NCBI GenBank assembly: GCA_007131945.1
Contig: SLPP01000316.1
Location: 1-15,601 of the forward strand
Reading direction: 5' to 3'
From: Paracoccaceae bacterium
Lineage (GTDB): Bacteria; Pseudomonadota; Alphaproteobacteria; Rhodobacterales; Rhodobacteraceae
Length of the DNA stretch: 15,601 bases
Below the pieces are notes generated by a model. That model did no database searches, was not told the DNA's origin, and worked only from the letters and a program-made list of their open reading frames with translations. Every line of letters begins with the position of its first letter. The stretch's first letter is position 1. The position numbers and the translations under genes are program-made. Below, piece by piece: positions 1 through 8,406 of the stretch.

Positions 1-226
1 CAGGCGGGTGGCAGCAGCGCGCGCCGCTCCCGCGACCCGCGCAACAGCGCCGCCGCGCCCCGACCCGCGCCGACCGGCCGCGGCAGGGCCTTCTCGCCGC
101 GCGCCGCGCACAGCCTGACGAGGGGCGGGAGACCCGCCGTCACCCGGTCCCCCGCGGCGACGCTTTCCCCCGTCCGGCACCCGCGCTATAGAGGCGGCGG
201 GGACATTCAACGAAGGGGTATCTGAC
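1..226. other. Left-edge region without a supportable gene; leader of the thiolase operon
   Basis: All six frames give only low-complexity Arg/Ala/Pro/Gly-rich translations, and I recognise no protein family. A gene ending or starting just left of the window could reach into the first ~120 bases, but nothing here proves it. The right part (about 160-226) is the upstream region of the thiolase gene. It holds a possible -10 element and a clear Shine-Dalgarno, AAGGGG at 213-218. Confidence 0.4.
164..192 (+). promoter_or_regulatory. Possible sigma-70-type promoter of the thiolase-peptidase operon
   Basis: TATAGA at 187-192 is a good -10 match in an otherwise GC-rich stretch. A poor -35 match, TTTCCC at 164-169, sits 17 bases upstream. 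Transcription would start near 199 and leave a leader of about 28 bases containing the AAGGGG Shine-Dalgarno. The -35 element is weak, so the call rests mainly on the -10. Confidence 0.3.
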
Positions 227-1402
227 ATGGACGAGATCGTCATCCTGAGCGGCGCGCGCACCGCCATCGGCACTTTCGGCGGCAGCCTTGCCGGCACGCC
301 GCTTTCCGAGGTCGCGACGCATGTGACCAGGGCCGCGCTGGAACGTGCCGGCGTCGAGGGCGCGCAGGTGGGCCATGTGGTCTTCGGCCATGTCGGCAAT
401 ACCGAGCCGCGCGACGCCTATCTTTCCCGCGTCGCCGCGATGCAGGCGGGCATTCCCGACACGGCACCGGCGATGAACGTCAACCGGCTCTGCGGCTCGG
501 GCGCGCAGGCGATCGTCTCGGCGACCCAGGCGCTGGCGCTGGGGGATGCCGATTTCGCGCTGGCCGGCGGCGCCGAATCTATGAGCCGGATGCCCTACAT
601 CATTCCCGCGGCGCGCTTCGGGCAGAAGATGGGCGACACCGCCGTGCTCGACATGATGGTCGGCGCGCTCACCTGCCCGTTCGGCACCGGCCATATGGGC
701 GTGACGGCAGAAAACGTCGCCGCCGAGAACCAGATCACCCGCGAGGAGCAGGACGCCTTCGCGCTGGAAAGCCAGAACCGCGCGGCTAAGGCGATCGCCG
801 AGGGCCGGTTCAAGGACCAGATCGTCCCCTTCGTGATGAAGACCCGCAAGGGCGAGGTCTCTTTCGATACCGACGAACACCCGAAGAAGACCTCGGCCGA
901 GGCGCTGGCCGGGCTGCGGCCGGCCTTCAGGAAGGACGGCTCGGTGACCGCGGGCAACGCGAGCGGCATCAATGACGGGGCGGCGGCGATCGTACTCGCC
1001 CGCGCCGAGGCGGCCGAGAAGGCCGGGCTGAAGCCACGCGCGCGGATCCTCGGCTACGCGGTGGCCGGCGTGCGCCCCGAGGTCATGGGCATCGGCCCGG
1101 TCCCGGCGGTCGAGCAGCTGTGCAAGCGCACGGGGCTCTCGGTCGATCAGTTCGACGTCATCGAATCGAACGAGGCCTTCGCGGCGCAGGCGCTTGCCGT
1201 GAACAAGGGGCTCGGGCTCGACCCGGCCAAGGTGAACCCGAACGGCGGCGCCATCGCGCTGGGCCATCCGGTCGGCGCGACCGGCGCGATCCTGACCGTC
1301 AAGGCGCTCCATGAGCTCGAGCGGACCGGCGGGCGCTACGGGCTTGTCACCATGTGCATCGGCGGCGGCCAGGGGATCGCGCTGGTGCTGGAGCGGGTGT
1401 GA
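227..1402 (+). CDS. bktB: Acetyl-CoA acetyltransferase / beta-ketothiolase (BktB-like)
   Basis: This 391-residue thiolase condenses two acyl-CoA units (acetyl-CoA to acetoacetyl-CoA, or acetyl- plus propionyl-CoA) and can also run in the degradative direction. It is a cytosolic enzyme of PHA synthesis and short-chain acyl-CoA metabolism. The full catalytic set is visible: nucleophile Cys89 in NRLCGSG, His347 in ALGHPVGATGA, and Cys377 in MCIGGGQG. Length and spacing match biosynthetic thiolases. The N-terminal half (HVVFG, then TEPRDAYLSRVAA) resembles the Cupriavidus BktB type more than PhaA, as far as I can judge from memory. AAGGGG lies 8 bases upstream of the ATG. The stop overlaps the start of the M20 peptidase gene, so the two are probably co-transcribed. 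Thiolase identity is certain; the BktB subtype and substrate range are inferred. Confidence 0.93.
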   Translation: MDEIVILSGARTAIGTFGGSLAGTPLSEVATHVTRAALERAGVEGAQVGHVVFGHVGNTEPRDAYLSRVAAMQAGIPDTAPAMNVNRLCGSGAQAIVSATQALALGDADFALAGGAESMSRMPYIIPAARFGQKMGDTAVLDMMVGALTCPFGTGHMGVTAENVAAENQITREEQDAFALESQNRAAKAIAEGRFKDQIVPFVMKTRKGEVSFDTDEHPKKTSAEALAGLRPAFRKDGSVTAGNASGINDGAAAIVLARAEAAEKAGLKPRARILGYAVAGVRPEVMGIGPVPAVEQLCKRTGLSVDQFDVIESNEAFAAQALAVNKGLGLDPAKVNPNGGAIALGHPVGATGAILTVKALHELERTGGRYGLVTMCIGGGQGIALVLERV

Positions 1403-2838
1403 CCCGCCCGGCGGGCGAGGCGGTCGCGCGGACCCGCGACGCTGCCCTCGCCCGCGCCGGGGCCGACTTCGACTCGGGCGCCTTCCTCGCGGCGCTCGCG
1501 CCGCTGATCGCGATCCCGAGCGAGAGCCAGAACCCGGATCGCGGGCCGGAGCGGCGGCGATACCTCGAAGAGGGCATCGCGCCGCTGCTCGCCGCGATGG
1601 GCTACGCGTGGCGGGTCCACGAGAACCCCACCGGCGCGGATCTGCCCTTCCTCGTCGCGCGCCGGATCGAGGACCCGGCGCTGCCGACGGTGCTGACCTA
1701 CGGGCACGGCGACGTGATCCTCGGCCAGGAGGGCGCCTGGTCGGCGGGCCGAGATCCCTGGCGGCTTTCGGTCGAGGGCGACCGCGTCTACGGCCGGGGC
1801 GTCGCCGACAACAAGGGCCAGCATGTCACCAATCTCCGCGCACTCTCTCATGTTCTGGCGGTGCGCGGGCGGCTCGGCTTCAACTCGACGATCCTGATCG
1901 AGACCGGCGAGGAGGCGGGCTCGGCGGGGCTGGCCGACTTCGCGCGGGCGGAGCGCGAGGCGCTGAAGGCGGATGTGCTGATCGCCTCGGACGGGCCACG
2001 GATCGCGCCCGACCGGCCGACAATCTTCCTCGGCACGCGCGGGGCGCTGAACTTCGCGCTGACCGTCGATCTGCGGACGGGCGCGCACCATTCGGGCAAC
2101 TGGGGCGGGCTGCTGGCCAACCCGGCGCTGATCCTCGCCCATGCGCTGGCCGCCATCACCGACGGGCGCGGCGCGATCCGCGTGCCGGAATGGCGGCCGA
2201 CCAGCCTTACGCCCGAGATCCGCGCGGTGCTCGCCGATATCGAGTTGCCCGACCATCCCGACCTGCCGCGGATCGACCGCGACTGGGGCGAGCCCGGCCT
2301 GCGCCCGGAAGAACGCGTCTTCGGCTGGAACGCCTTCGAGGTGCTGGCGATGAGTGCCGGCACGCCCGCGCGGCCGGTCAACGCCATCCCCGGCCGCGCC
2401 GTCGCGCATTGCCAGCTGCGCTATGTCGTCGGCACCGATGCGGACGACATCCTGCCCGCGCTGCGCCGGCATCTCGACCGCGAGGGGTTTTCGCAGGTCG
2501 CGATCGACGCGACGCGCGAGACGATCTTCCACGCCACCCGCGCGCCGCTCGACAATCCCTGGGTGCTTATGGCCCGCGACTCGCTCGCCGCGACCGGCGG
2601 GCGGGCGCCGGCGATGATGCCCAATCTCGGCGGCTCGCTGCCCAACGAGGTCTTCGCCGAGATCCTCGGTCTGCCGACGGTCTGGGTGCCGCAATCCTAT
2701 GGCGGCTGCAACCAGCACGCGCCCGACGAGCACCTGCCGCTCAAGCTGATGCGCGAGTCGCTGCGGCTGATGACCGGGCTCTTCTGGGACGCGGGCGCCG
2801 GGCAGGGCCCCGACGGGCAGAATTCCGGCCCCGGTTAA
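1399..2838 (+). CDS. M20 family metallopeptidase (dipeptidase/deacylase-like)
   Basis: This is a 479-residue, probably cytosolic, di-zinc amidohydrolase of the M20 (ArgE/DapE/carboxypeptidase G2) superfamily. Metal and catalytic residues are in the right order: His103 and catalytic Asp105 in YGHGDV, bridging Asp137 in GRGVADNKG, general base Glu171 with Glu172 in ETGEEAG, Asp198 in ASDGP, and a distal His440 in NQHAPDE. The middle segment, with a HHSGNWGG motif, would be the lid/dimerisation domain. I chose GTG at 1399: it overlaps the thiolase stop as GTGA, GGAG lies at 1390-1393, and the protein then begins just before the conserved fold. The ATG at 1354 would put 45 bases inside the thiolase gene. 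The substrate cannot be read from sequence; N-acyl amino acids or dipeptides are typical for the family. Tight coupling to a thiolase is unusual. Confidence 0.88.
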   Translation: MTRPAGEAVARTRDAALARAGADFDSGAFLAALAPLIAIPSESQNPDRGPERRRYLEEGIAPLLAAMGYAWRVHENPTGADLPFLVARRIEDPALPTVLTYGHGDVILGQEGAWSAGRDPWRLSVEGDRVYGRGVADNKGQHVTNLRALSHVLAVRGRLGFNSTILIETGEEAGSAGLADFARAEREALKADVLIASDGPRIAPDRPTIFLGTRGALNFALTVDLRTGAHHSGNWGGLLANPALILAHALAAITDGRGAIRVPEWRPTSLTPEIRAVLADIELPDHPDLPRIDRDWGEPGLRPEERVFGWNAFEVLAMSAGTPARPVNAIPGRAVAHCQLRYVVGTDADDILPALRRHLDREGFSQVAIDATRETIFHATRAPLDNPWVLMARDSLAATGGRAPAMMPNLGGSLPNEVFAEILGLPTVWVPQSYGGCNQHAPDEHLPLKLMRESLRLMTGLFWDAGAGQGPDGQNSGPG

Positions 2839-2931
2839 GGGCGTTTTCATCCTCAGGCGCAATCGTGACCGGGCGTCGTGCGGTCCCGGGGGGCGGACGG
2901 CGCGCCCCTGGATCTGAGTGACGCGCTGCCG

Positions 2932-5178
2932 ATGACGCTTCTCGACAAGCTGACCAGCGAACGCCGCGCCCGGCTTGCCGCCGAGCGGCTGCTCGAGCGG
3001 CGGCAACGCGAGCTCGCGGCGCTGAAGGACGAGCTTGACCAGGCGCGGCGGCTGCTGAACGCGCAGCAGCTCGAGTTGCGCGACATCTCGGAGGTGGCCA
3101 GCCGCAGCGTGGCGCTGGAGGGCGAGAGCAAGCGCGCGCGCAGCGACCTGGAGGTCGCCAACCAGACCGCGCTGATGGCCGAGCGGCGGCTGTGGGATTC
3201 GATCAACACGATCAAGGACGGATTCGCCGTCTTCAACAGCCGGCAGGAACTCGTCGTCGCCAACCAGTCCTTCCTGCGCGTCTTTTCCGGCCTGCCCGAG
3301 GTGCAGCCCGGCATCGCCTATGCGCGCCTGGCCGAGATCCTCGCCTTCGAGGGCCGCGTGGTGCTGGGCGAGACGGCGCCGCAGGACTGGATCGAGATGA
3401 TGCTGGCGCGCTGGCGCGAGGAGAAGATCCCGGCGCAGGAGATCGAGCTGACCGCGGGCGGCATGGTGCGGCTGATGGACCGGCGCGCGCGCGGCGGCGA
3501 CATCGTCACGCTGGCGCGCGACATCACCGAAAGCGCCCGCCACGCCGCCGAGCTGGAAGAGGCGCGCCGCCGCGCCGAGGCGGCGAATCGCGCGAAATCG
3601 GCTTTCCTCGCCAACATGAGCCACGAGATCCGCACGCCGATGAACGGCGTCGTCGGCATGGCGGAACTGCTGTGCGACACCCAGCTCAACGAAGAGCAAC
3701 GGCTCTGCGCCGAGACGATCCGGTCCTCGGGCGAGGCGCTCTTGAACATCATCAACGACGTGCTCGACTTCTCGAAGATCGAGGCCGACCGGCTGACGCT
3801 GGTGCCCGAGCCCTTCGACCTCGAGCGCTGCATCCACGAGGTGCTGATCCTGCTGCAAGCCGGCGTGCGCGGCCGCTCGGTCGATCTGATCCTCGATTAT
3901 GACCTCTTCCTGCCGACGCGCTTCATGGCCGATCCGGGACGGATGCGGCAGGTGCTGACCAACCTCGTGGGCAATGCGGTGAAATTTACCGAGAAGGGGC
4001 ACGTGCTGATCCGCGTCACCGGGGTCGAGGGCGAGGCGGGGCATCAGCTGCACCTCACCGTCGAGGATACGGGCATCGGCATCGCGCCCGAGAACCAGGA
4101 CCGGATATTCGCCGAGTTCAGCCAGGTCGAGGACCAGGCCAATCGCCAGTTCGAGGGCACCGGGCTGGGGCTGGCGATCACCCGGCGGCTGATCGAACTG
4201 ATGGGCGGCGAGATCTGGGTCGAATCGGAGCTCGGGCGCGGATCCTGTTTCGGGTTCAGCCTGACGCTGCCGCTGGCCGAAGAGAGCGCGGCGCTTCCGG
4301 CCGATCCGATCCCGCTGAAACGCGTTCTGGTGGTCGACGATCACCTGGTCAACCGCACCATCCTCGAGCGGCAGCTCTCCGCGCAGGGGATCGCGGTGAC
4401 GAGCCACGCACTGGCCAGCGAGGCGCTGGAGGCGGTGGCGCGGATGGAGCGCGGCGAGGGGCCGGAATTCGATCTGCTGATCACCGATCACGAAATGCCG
4501 GGAATGAGCGGGCTCGACCTTGCGGTGACGCTTCGGGCGACCGGCAGCACGCTGCCGATCGTGCTCTTCACCTCGAACCCGGCGGCGGCGCAGGGGCATC
4601 CGGGGCTTGCCGAGATGCGAGCGATCCTGCAGAAGCCGCTGCTGCGCCGCGACCTTCTGCGCCAGCTGCACGAAATCGGCGACACCGGTCCCGCCGAGGC
4701 CGAGGCAGACGCCGCGGCGCCGGCGCAGGAACCCGCCAGCCCCGAGGACGGGTGGACAGACAGCGACGAACGCCGCATGCGCATCCTCGCCGCCGAAGAC
4801 AACCGCACCAACCGGCTGGTGCTCTCGAAGATGATGGCCGGGCTCGAAGTCGATCTGAGCTTTGCCGAGGATGGCGAGCAGGCGGTCGAGGCGTTCAAGA
4901 AGCAGCGGCCCGATCTGATCCTGATGGACATCTCGATGCCGCGGATGGACGGGCGCGAGGCGACCCGCGAGATCCGCCAGTTGCCCGGCGGCGCGCAGGT
5001 GGCGATCGTCGCGCTGACCGCGCATGCGATGGAGGGTGACGCCGAGGAGATCATGGCCTCGGGCCTTGATCACTACCTGACGAAGCCGCTGCGCAAGCCG
5101 CTCCTGCTCGAGGCGATCGCGCGCTACCAGCCCGAGGATACCCGCCCGCCGATCCCGGGCGCGTTGGCCGCCGAATAG
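2932..5178 (+). CDS. PAS-containing hybrid sensor histidine kinase with two receiver domains
   Basis: This is a 748-residue cytosolic hybrid kinase with no signal peptide or membrane segment. In order it has an N-terminal coiled coil rich in Arg/Glu/Leu (about 1-80), a PAS-like sensor (about 85-205), and a HisKA domain with phospho-acceptor His231 in [10 protein letters not shown]. The HATPase domain follows, with N-box Asn348, G1 box DTGIGI (Asp379), an F box and G2 GTGLGLAI. Receiver 1 has acceptor Asp519, Thr547 and Lys568. Receiver 2 has acceptor Asp666 and Lys718. Both receivers look functional. No Hpt domain is fused, so phosphotransfer would need a separate Hpt protein or act between the domains. 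I prefer ATG 2932, where the coiled coil starts (MTLLDKL); a GTG at 2878 in the same frame would add 18 residues. Neither start has a strong Shine-Dalgarno. The signal and partners are unknown. The gene is convergent with the TSUP gene, 9 bases away. Confidence 0.9.
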   Translation: MTLLDKLTSERRARLAAERLLERRQRELAALKDELDQARRLLNAQQLELRDISEVASRSVALEGESKRARSDLEVANQTALMAERRLWDSINTIKDGFAVFNSRQELVVANQSFLRVFSGLPEVQPGIAYARLAEILAFEGRVVLGETAPQDWIEMMLARWREEKIPAQEIELTAGGMVRLMDRRARGGDIVTLARDITESARHAAELEEARRRAEAANRAKSAFLANMSHEIRTPMNGVVGMAELLCDTQLNEEQRLCAETIRSSGEALLNIINDVLDFSKIEADRLTLVPEPFDLERCIHEVLILLQAGVRGRSVDLILDYDLFLPTRFMADPGRMRQVLTNLVGNAVKFTEKGHVLIRVTGVEGEAGHQLHLTVEDTGIGIAPENQDRIFAEFSQVEDQANRQFEGTGLGLAITRRLIELMGGEIWVESELGRGSCFGFSLTLPLAEESAALPADPIPLKRVLVVDDHLVNRTILERQLSAQGIAVTSHALASEALEAVARMERGEGPEFDLLITDHEMPGMSGLDLAVTLRATGSTLPIVLFTSNPAAAQGHPGLAEMRAILQKPLLRRDLLRQLHEIGDTGPAEAEADAAAPAQEPASPEDGWTDSDERRMRILAAEDNRTNRLVLSKMMAGLEVDLSFAEDGEQAVEAFKKQRPDLILMDISMPRMDGREATREIRQLPGGAQVAIVALTAHAMEGDAEEIMASGLDHYLTKPLRKPLLLEAIARYQPEDTRPPIPGALAAE

Positions 5179-5187
5179 TCGACGCGG

Positions 5188-6006
5188 TCAGAAACCCAAC
5201 GCCTTGCGCAGCATGTTCGCCGCCATCAGCATGATGAAGACGGCGAAGACGCGTTTGAGCGGCTTGGGATCCATGGCATGCGCGAGCCGGACGCCCCAGG
5301 GCGTGGTCACGAAGGTCGTTGCCACGATCACGGCGAAGGCCGGCAGGTTGACCGCGCCGACGGTCCAGGGCGGCGCGTCGACGGTGCTCAAAAGCAGGAA
5401 GCCCGCGACCGAGGGCAGCGCGATGACCAGCCCGAAGCCCGAGGCGGTGGCCACCGCGCGGTGAATGGCAACGCCGTAAAGCGACATCAGCGGAACACCG
5501 AAGGAGCCGCCGCCGATCCCCATGAGCACCGAGAGAAACCCCAGCACCGGTCCCGTGACCGCGCGTCTGATCCCCTTCGGCATCGCTTCGCCCAGCCGCC
5601 AGTGCGGCCGGCCGAAGGCGAGGTAGAGCCCGACCGCGATCCCGAGAATGCCGAAGATGGCCTGCAGAACGACCGAGCGCAGCCCGGCAGCCATCAGCAT
5701 CCCGAGGACGGCGCCGAGCGCGATCCCCGGTGCCCAGCCGCGAAGGATCTCCCAGTCCACCGCACCGCGGGCATGGTGCGCGCGCACCGAGCGGATCGAG
5801 GTGACGATAATCGTCGCCAGCGAGGTGGCGAGGCAGATCTGCATCAGCTGCGGGCCGGCATAGCCGAGCGCGGTGAAGGCGTAGAAGAAGGCCGGCACCA
5901 GCACGATCCCACCGCCGACACCCAGAAGTCCCGCGATCACGCCGGCGAAGGCGCCGATGACCAGCAGGAGGCCCAGCATCTGGGCCAGCAATGTCGCGTC
6001 AGGCAT
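5188..6006 (-). CDS. TSUP (TauE/SafE) family membrane transporter
   Basis: This 272-residue inner-membrane protein is almost wholly hydrophobic, with about eight predicted helices. It shows the internal duplication typical of TauE/SafE permeases: the glycine motif LLGVGGGIVLVP near residue 30 and its second copy MGIGGGSFGVP in the C-terminal half. The family includes exporters of sulfite, sulfoacetate and other small anions, but the substrate cannot be assigned from sequence. The start is ATG at 6006, giving MPDATLLAQ just before the first helix. An in-frame upstream ATG at 6129 would encode an Arg-rich, non-membrane extension lying entirely inside sufE. The ATG sits within the last codons of sufE (8-base overlap), so translational coupling to SufE is likely. 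This pairing suggests, but does not prove, a sulfur-related substrate. Confidence 0.88.
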   Translation of the reverse strand: MPDATLLAQMLGLLLVIGAFAGVIAGLLGVGGGIVLVPAFFYAFTALGYAGPQLMQICLATSLATIIVTSIRSVRAHHARGAVDWEILRGWAPGIALGAVLGMLMAAGLRSVVLQAIFGILGIAVGLYLAFGRPHWRLGEAMPKGIRRAVTGPVLGFLSVLMGIGGGSFGVPLMSLYGVAIHRAVATASGFGLVIALPSVAGFLLLSTVDAPPWTVGAVNLPAFAVIVATTFVTTPWGVRLAHAMDPKPLKRVFAVFIMLMAANMLRKALGF

Positions 6007-6436
6007 GCGCGCGGTCAAGATACGCCTGCGCCTCGGTGCGCAGCCGCGCGACCATCGCCCGGACCCCGTTCGAACGCTGCGACGAGAGATGCTCGTCGAG
6101 CCCGAGCCGGGCCAGTTCGCCCACGGCATCGACCTTCGGCACCTCGGAGACCGGCCGGCCGGCGTAGAGGCAGTGCAGCACCGCTATCAGCCCGCGCACG
6201 ATCATCGCGTCAGAATCGCCGAGGAAATCGAACCGGGCGCCGGCGCCCTCGCCCTCGATCCGGGGGAAGACCCAGACCTGGCTGGCGCAGCCCTCGACCT
6301 TGTTCGCCGGCACCTTGAGCGCCGCGTCCATCGGCTCCAGCGCCCGGCCCATCTCGATGACATGCCGGTAGCGGTCCTCCCAGTCCTCGAGGAAGTCGAA
6401 GGTTTCGGCAAGTTCGTCGAAGTCGGGCTGGGCCAT
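5999..6436 (-). CDS. sufE: SufE family sulfur acceptor for Fe-S cluster assembly
   Basis: This 145-residue protein has the length and pattern of SufE, the cytosolic partner that takes persulfide sulfur from the cysteine desulfurase SufS and passes it to the SufBCD scaffold. The acceptor cysteine is Cys50 in KVEGCASQVW. Other family features are the N-terminal helix ending FLEDWEDRY, a central IVRGLIAVL helix, and a late LGLDEHLSSQR segment. AGGGGG lies about five bases before the ATG. No other suf gene is nearby, so this is a stand-alone copy, as is common in alphaproteobacteria. It is the first gene of a two-gene - strand unit with the TSUP transporter and is divergent from the lipoprotein gene across a 175-base spacer. 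The spacer should hold both promoters, but I could not define either convincingly. Confidence 0.93.
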   Translation of the reverse strand: MAQPDFDELAETFDFLEDWEDRYRHVIEMGRALEPMDAALKVPANKVEGCASQVWVFPRIEGEGAGARFDFLGDSDAMIVRGLIAVLHCLYAGRPVSEVPKVDAVGELARLGLDEHLSSQRSNGVRAMVARLRTEAQAYLDRAHA

Positions 6437-6611
6437 CCGTTCCCCCTGCGCTGGTCGTGCGCGGCTGGGTCAGAGGTAAGGCGCGGGGGGTCAAAGGTCC
6501 AGCCCTGTCGGTGGCCCGGCGCGTTGCCCGTCTTTTCAAGGCCCGCGCGATGGGGTAGGCAGGTCGGGCGCGACCGGGCAGGCGTAAGCCCGGCCGAAAG
6601 AGGGACCGAGG

Positions 6612-7076
6612 ATGACCAGACCGCTCATCGCCGCGCTTGCGCTGACCATGCTCCTGTCGGCCTGTGGCACGATCCGCGAGTCGCGCTTCAACCCGCTCAA
6701 CTGGTTCGGCGGATCGCGCAGCGAACCGGCGACGCTTGGGCCGACCACCGCCGTCGTCGACAACCGAGCGCTGGTCGCCCAGGTCACCGCGTTGGCGATC
6801 GAGCGCACCAGCACCGGCGCCATCGTCCGCGCCGAGGGGCTGACGCCGACCCAGGGCTGGTGGGATGCCGAACTCGTGCCGCAGACCAGCCTGCGCCCGA
6901 TCGACGGCGTCGTGGTCTACGAGTTCCGCATCGCCTCGCCGGGCCGGGCGACGCGCGTCTCGACGCCGCAGTCGCGCTCGGTGACGGTGGCGACGACGCT
7001 CAACCAGGCGCAACTCGACGAGATCCGCGAGGTCGTCGTCGTCGGGGCCGAGAACCAGCGCCGCGTCCGCCGCTGA
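6612..7076 (+). CDS. Small predicted lipoprotein of unknown function
   Basis: I do not recognise a named family. The 154-residue product has a textbook lipoprotein signal: Arg3, a hydrophobic core, then a LLSAC lipobox with Cys18 as the lipidated residue. Residue 19 is Gly, not Asp, so sorting to the outer membrane is expected by the usual +2 rule. The mature part is a single small domain of about 135 residues with alternating beta-type segments (a VVDNRALVAQVTAL stretch, WWDAELVP, a DGVVVYEFRI stretch) and an Arg-rich C-terminus. AGAGGG at 6599-6604 and a closer GAGG precede the ATG. The gene stands alone, divergent from sufE and convergent with rnd, which begins its stop codon 16 bases later. 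The lipobox, SD and codon use make it a real gene; its function is open. Confidence 0.8.
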   Translation: MTRPLIAALALTMLLSACGTIRESRFNPLNWFGGSRSEPATLGPTTAVVDNRALVAQVTALAIERTSTGAIVRAEGLTPTQGWWDAELVPQTSLRPIDGVVVYEFRIASPGRATRVSTPQSRSVTVATTLNQAQLDEIREVVVVGAENQRRVRR

Positions 7077-7086
7077 CGCGCGGCGG
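7067..7086. terminator. GC-only hairpin between convergent lipoprotein and rnd genes
   Basis: CCGCCGC at 7067-7073 and GCGGCGG at 7080-7086 form a perfect 7-bp stem with a 6-base loop that contains the lipoprotein stop codon. It sits exactly at the junction of two convergent genes and could slow polymerase from both sides. There is no T-tract on either strand, so it is not a canonical intrinsic terminator. In sequence this GC-rich, such a stem could also be chance. Confidence 0.25.
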
Positions 7087-7092
7087 CGGCGG

Positions 7093-8259
7093 TCATCGCG
7101 CGAGTTCGATAGTGCGCACCTGCGCGCCCTTCGCCGTCAGCGCCAGCTCGCCGCGGCAGAGCCGGAGCGCATCCGTGCCGAAAAGTTCGGCCCGCCAACC
7201 GCGCAGGGTGGCCAGGTCGCGCTGACCTGCAGCAATGGCGTCGAGATCGGCGGAACTGGCGATCAGCTTCTGCGCCACGCCCGATTCCTCGGCCCGCGCC
7301 TTGAGCAGCACGCGCAGAAGGTCGGCGAGCGCCGGATTGACCTGCATATGCCCGTTGTTGCCATTTGCAGGCTCGGGCCATTCCTCGGGCGGCAGCGCCT
7401 GCGCGCGACGGATCGCGGCGAGGATCCCCTCGGCAATCTCGCCCCGCCGCGCTTCGCGCAGGAGAAGCCGCGACCGGCCCAACGCCTCGTGGCTGTCGGG
7501 GCGGGTCGAGGCGAGTTCGAGCAGCGCGTCGTCCTTGAAGACGCGCGCGCGCGGGATGTTGCGGCTCTGCGCCAGTTCCTCGCGAAAACGGGCGAGCTCC
7601 TTCACCAGGGCCATGAACCGCCCCGATTGTCCACGCGTCTTGATCCGCTGCCAGGCATCCTCGGGGCGGGTGGTGTAGGTCTCGGGCGAGGTCAGGACCT
7701 CCATTTCCTCGGCCAGCCAGTGAGCGCGACCGTTCTTCTCGAGTTCGGCGGCGAGGTATTCATAGATCACCCGCAGATGCGTGACGTCGGCGAGCGCGTA
7801 GCGCATCTGCGCCTCGGTCAGCGGCCGCTGCGACCAGTCGGTGAAGCGCGAGGTCTTGTCGAGCTGCGCCCGCGCGATCCTGCGCACCAGCGTCTCGTAG
7901 CCGGCCTGTTCGCCGAAGCCGCAGACCATCGAGGCGATCTGCGTGTCGAAAAGCGGCTGCGGGATCAACCCGCCATCGATCCAGAAGATCTCCAGATCCT
8001 GACGCGCGGCATGGAAGACCTTGACCACCGAGGGGTTGCGCATCAGCTCGAAGAGCGGCGCGAGCTCGATCCCCTCGGCGAGCGGATCGACCAACACCGC
8101 ACGCTCGTTGTCCCGGCCGGGCAGCGCCAGCTGCACGAGGCACAGCTTCGAGTAATAGCTCCGCTCGCGCAGGAACTCGGTATCGACGGTGACATAGGGC
8201 TCGCCCGTCGCCTCGGCGCAGAAGGCGGCCAGCGCGTCGGTCGTGGTAATGGTCTGCAT
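7093..8259 (-). CDS. rnd: Ribonuclease D (3'-5' exoribonuclease)
   Basis: This 388-residue protein is a DEDDy-family 3'-5' exonuclease of the RNase D type, which trims tRNA precursors and other small stable RNAs in the cytosol. Exo I is VDTEFLRE (Asp26, Glu28). Exo II is HAARQDLEIF (Asp88). Exo III is YALADVTHL, with Tyr154 as the DEDDy tyrosine and Asp158. An HRDC-type helical region follows (about 210-290, with ARFREELAQSRNIPRARVF), then a second C-terminal helical part. The start is ATG at 8259: it gives the typical RNase D opening MQTITTTDAL and has AAGGCGAGG just upstream. An ATG at 8289 and a much longer open frame run further upstream but add only Arg/Asp-rich antisense-like sequence. 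The gene is divergent from the AI-2E family gene. Confidence 0.93.
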   Translation of the reverse strand: MQTITTTDALAAFCAEATGEPYVTVDTEFLRERSYYSKLCLVQLALPGRDNERAVLVDPLAEGIELAPLFELMRNPSVVKVFHAARQDLEIFWIDGGLIPQPLFDTQIASMVCGFGEQAGYETLVRRIARAQLDKTSRFTDWSQRPLTEAQMRYALADVTHLRVIYEYLAAELEKNGRAHWLAEEMEVLTSPETYTTRPEDAWQRIKTRGQSGRFMALVKELARFREELAQSRNIPRARVFKDDALLELASTRPDSHEALGRSRLLLREARRGEIAEGILAAIRRAQALPPEEWPEPANGNNGHMQVNPALADLLRVLLKARAEESGVAQKLIASSADLDAIAAGQRDLATLRGWRAELFGTDALRLCRGELALTAKGAQVRTIELAR

Positions 8260-8345
8260 CTGCCTCGCCTTGCGGACGTTTCGCCGCATTGACCCTTCAT
8301 ATGGCCCCGCCCGGCGAAAGAAAAGCCCGGCCGGCCGCGCGCGGG

Positions 8346-8375
8346 TTGAACAGGGCGCATCCGGACCGCTATGCT
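8346..8375 (+). promoter_or_regulatory. Candidate sigma-70 promoter of the AI-2E family gene
   Basis: TTGAAC at 8346-8351 and TATGCT at 8370-8375 are each 4/6 matches to the -35 and -10 consensus, separated by 18 bases. Transcription would start near 8382 with a leader of about 25 bases that includes the GGAG Shine-Dalgarno at 8396-8399. It lies in the 147-base divergent spacer between rnd and this gene. It was identified by eye only. Confidence 0.4.
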
Positions 8376-8406
8376 CGGCCCGCCGATCCCGGTCCGGAGC
8401 GCCCCG

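Noticed and set aside
2878..2931. GTG start at 2878 for the hybrid kinase.
   Set aside because: It has no better ribosome binding site than ATG 2932 and adds a Gly/Arg-rich stretch before the conserved coiled coil. It is kept as an alternative only.
1336..5073. A 1245-codon open frame on the - strand, opposite the M20 gene and the hybrid kinase.
   Set aside because: It lies antisense to two clearly functional genes, and its product is Arg/His/Gln/Asp-rich without any domain. Such frames are a by-product of strong third-position GC bias.
5278..6318. A 346-codon + strand open frame opposite the TSUP and sufE genes.
   Set aside because: It is antisense to two well-supported genes and carries no domain.
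8287..8300. TTGACCCTTCATAT in the rnd/AI-2E spacer as a second FNR-like site.
   Set aside because: Only the left half-site matches; the right half lacks TCAA.
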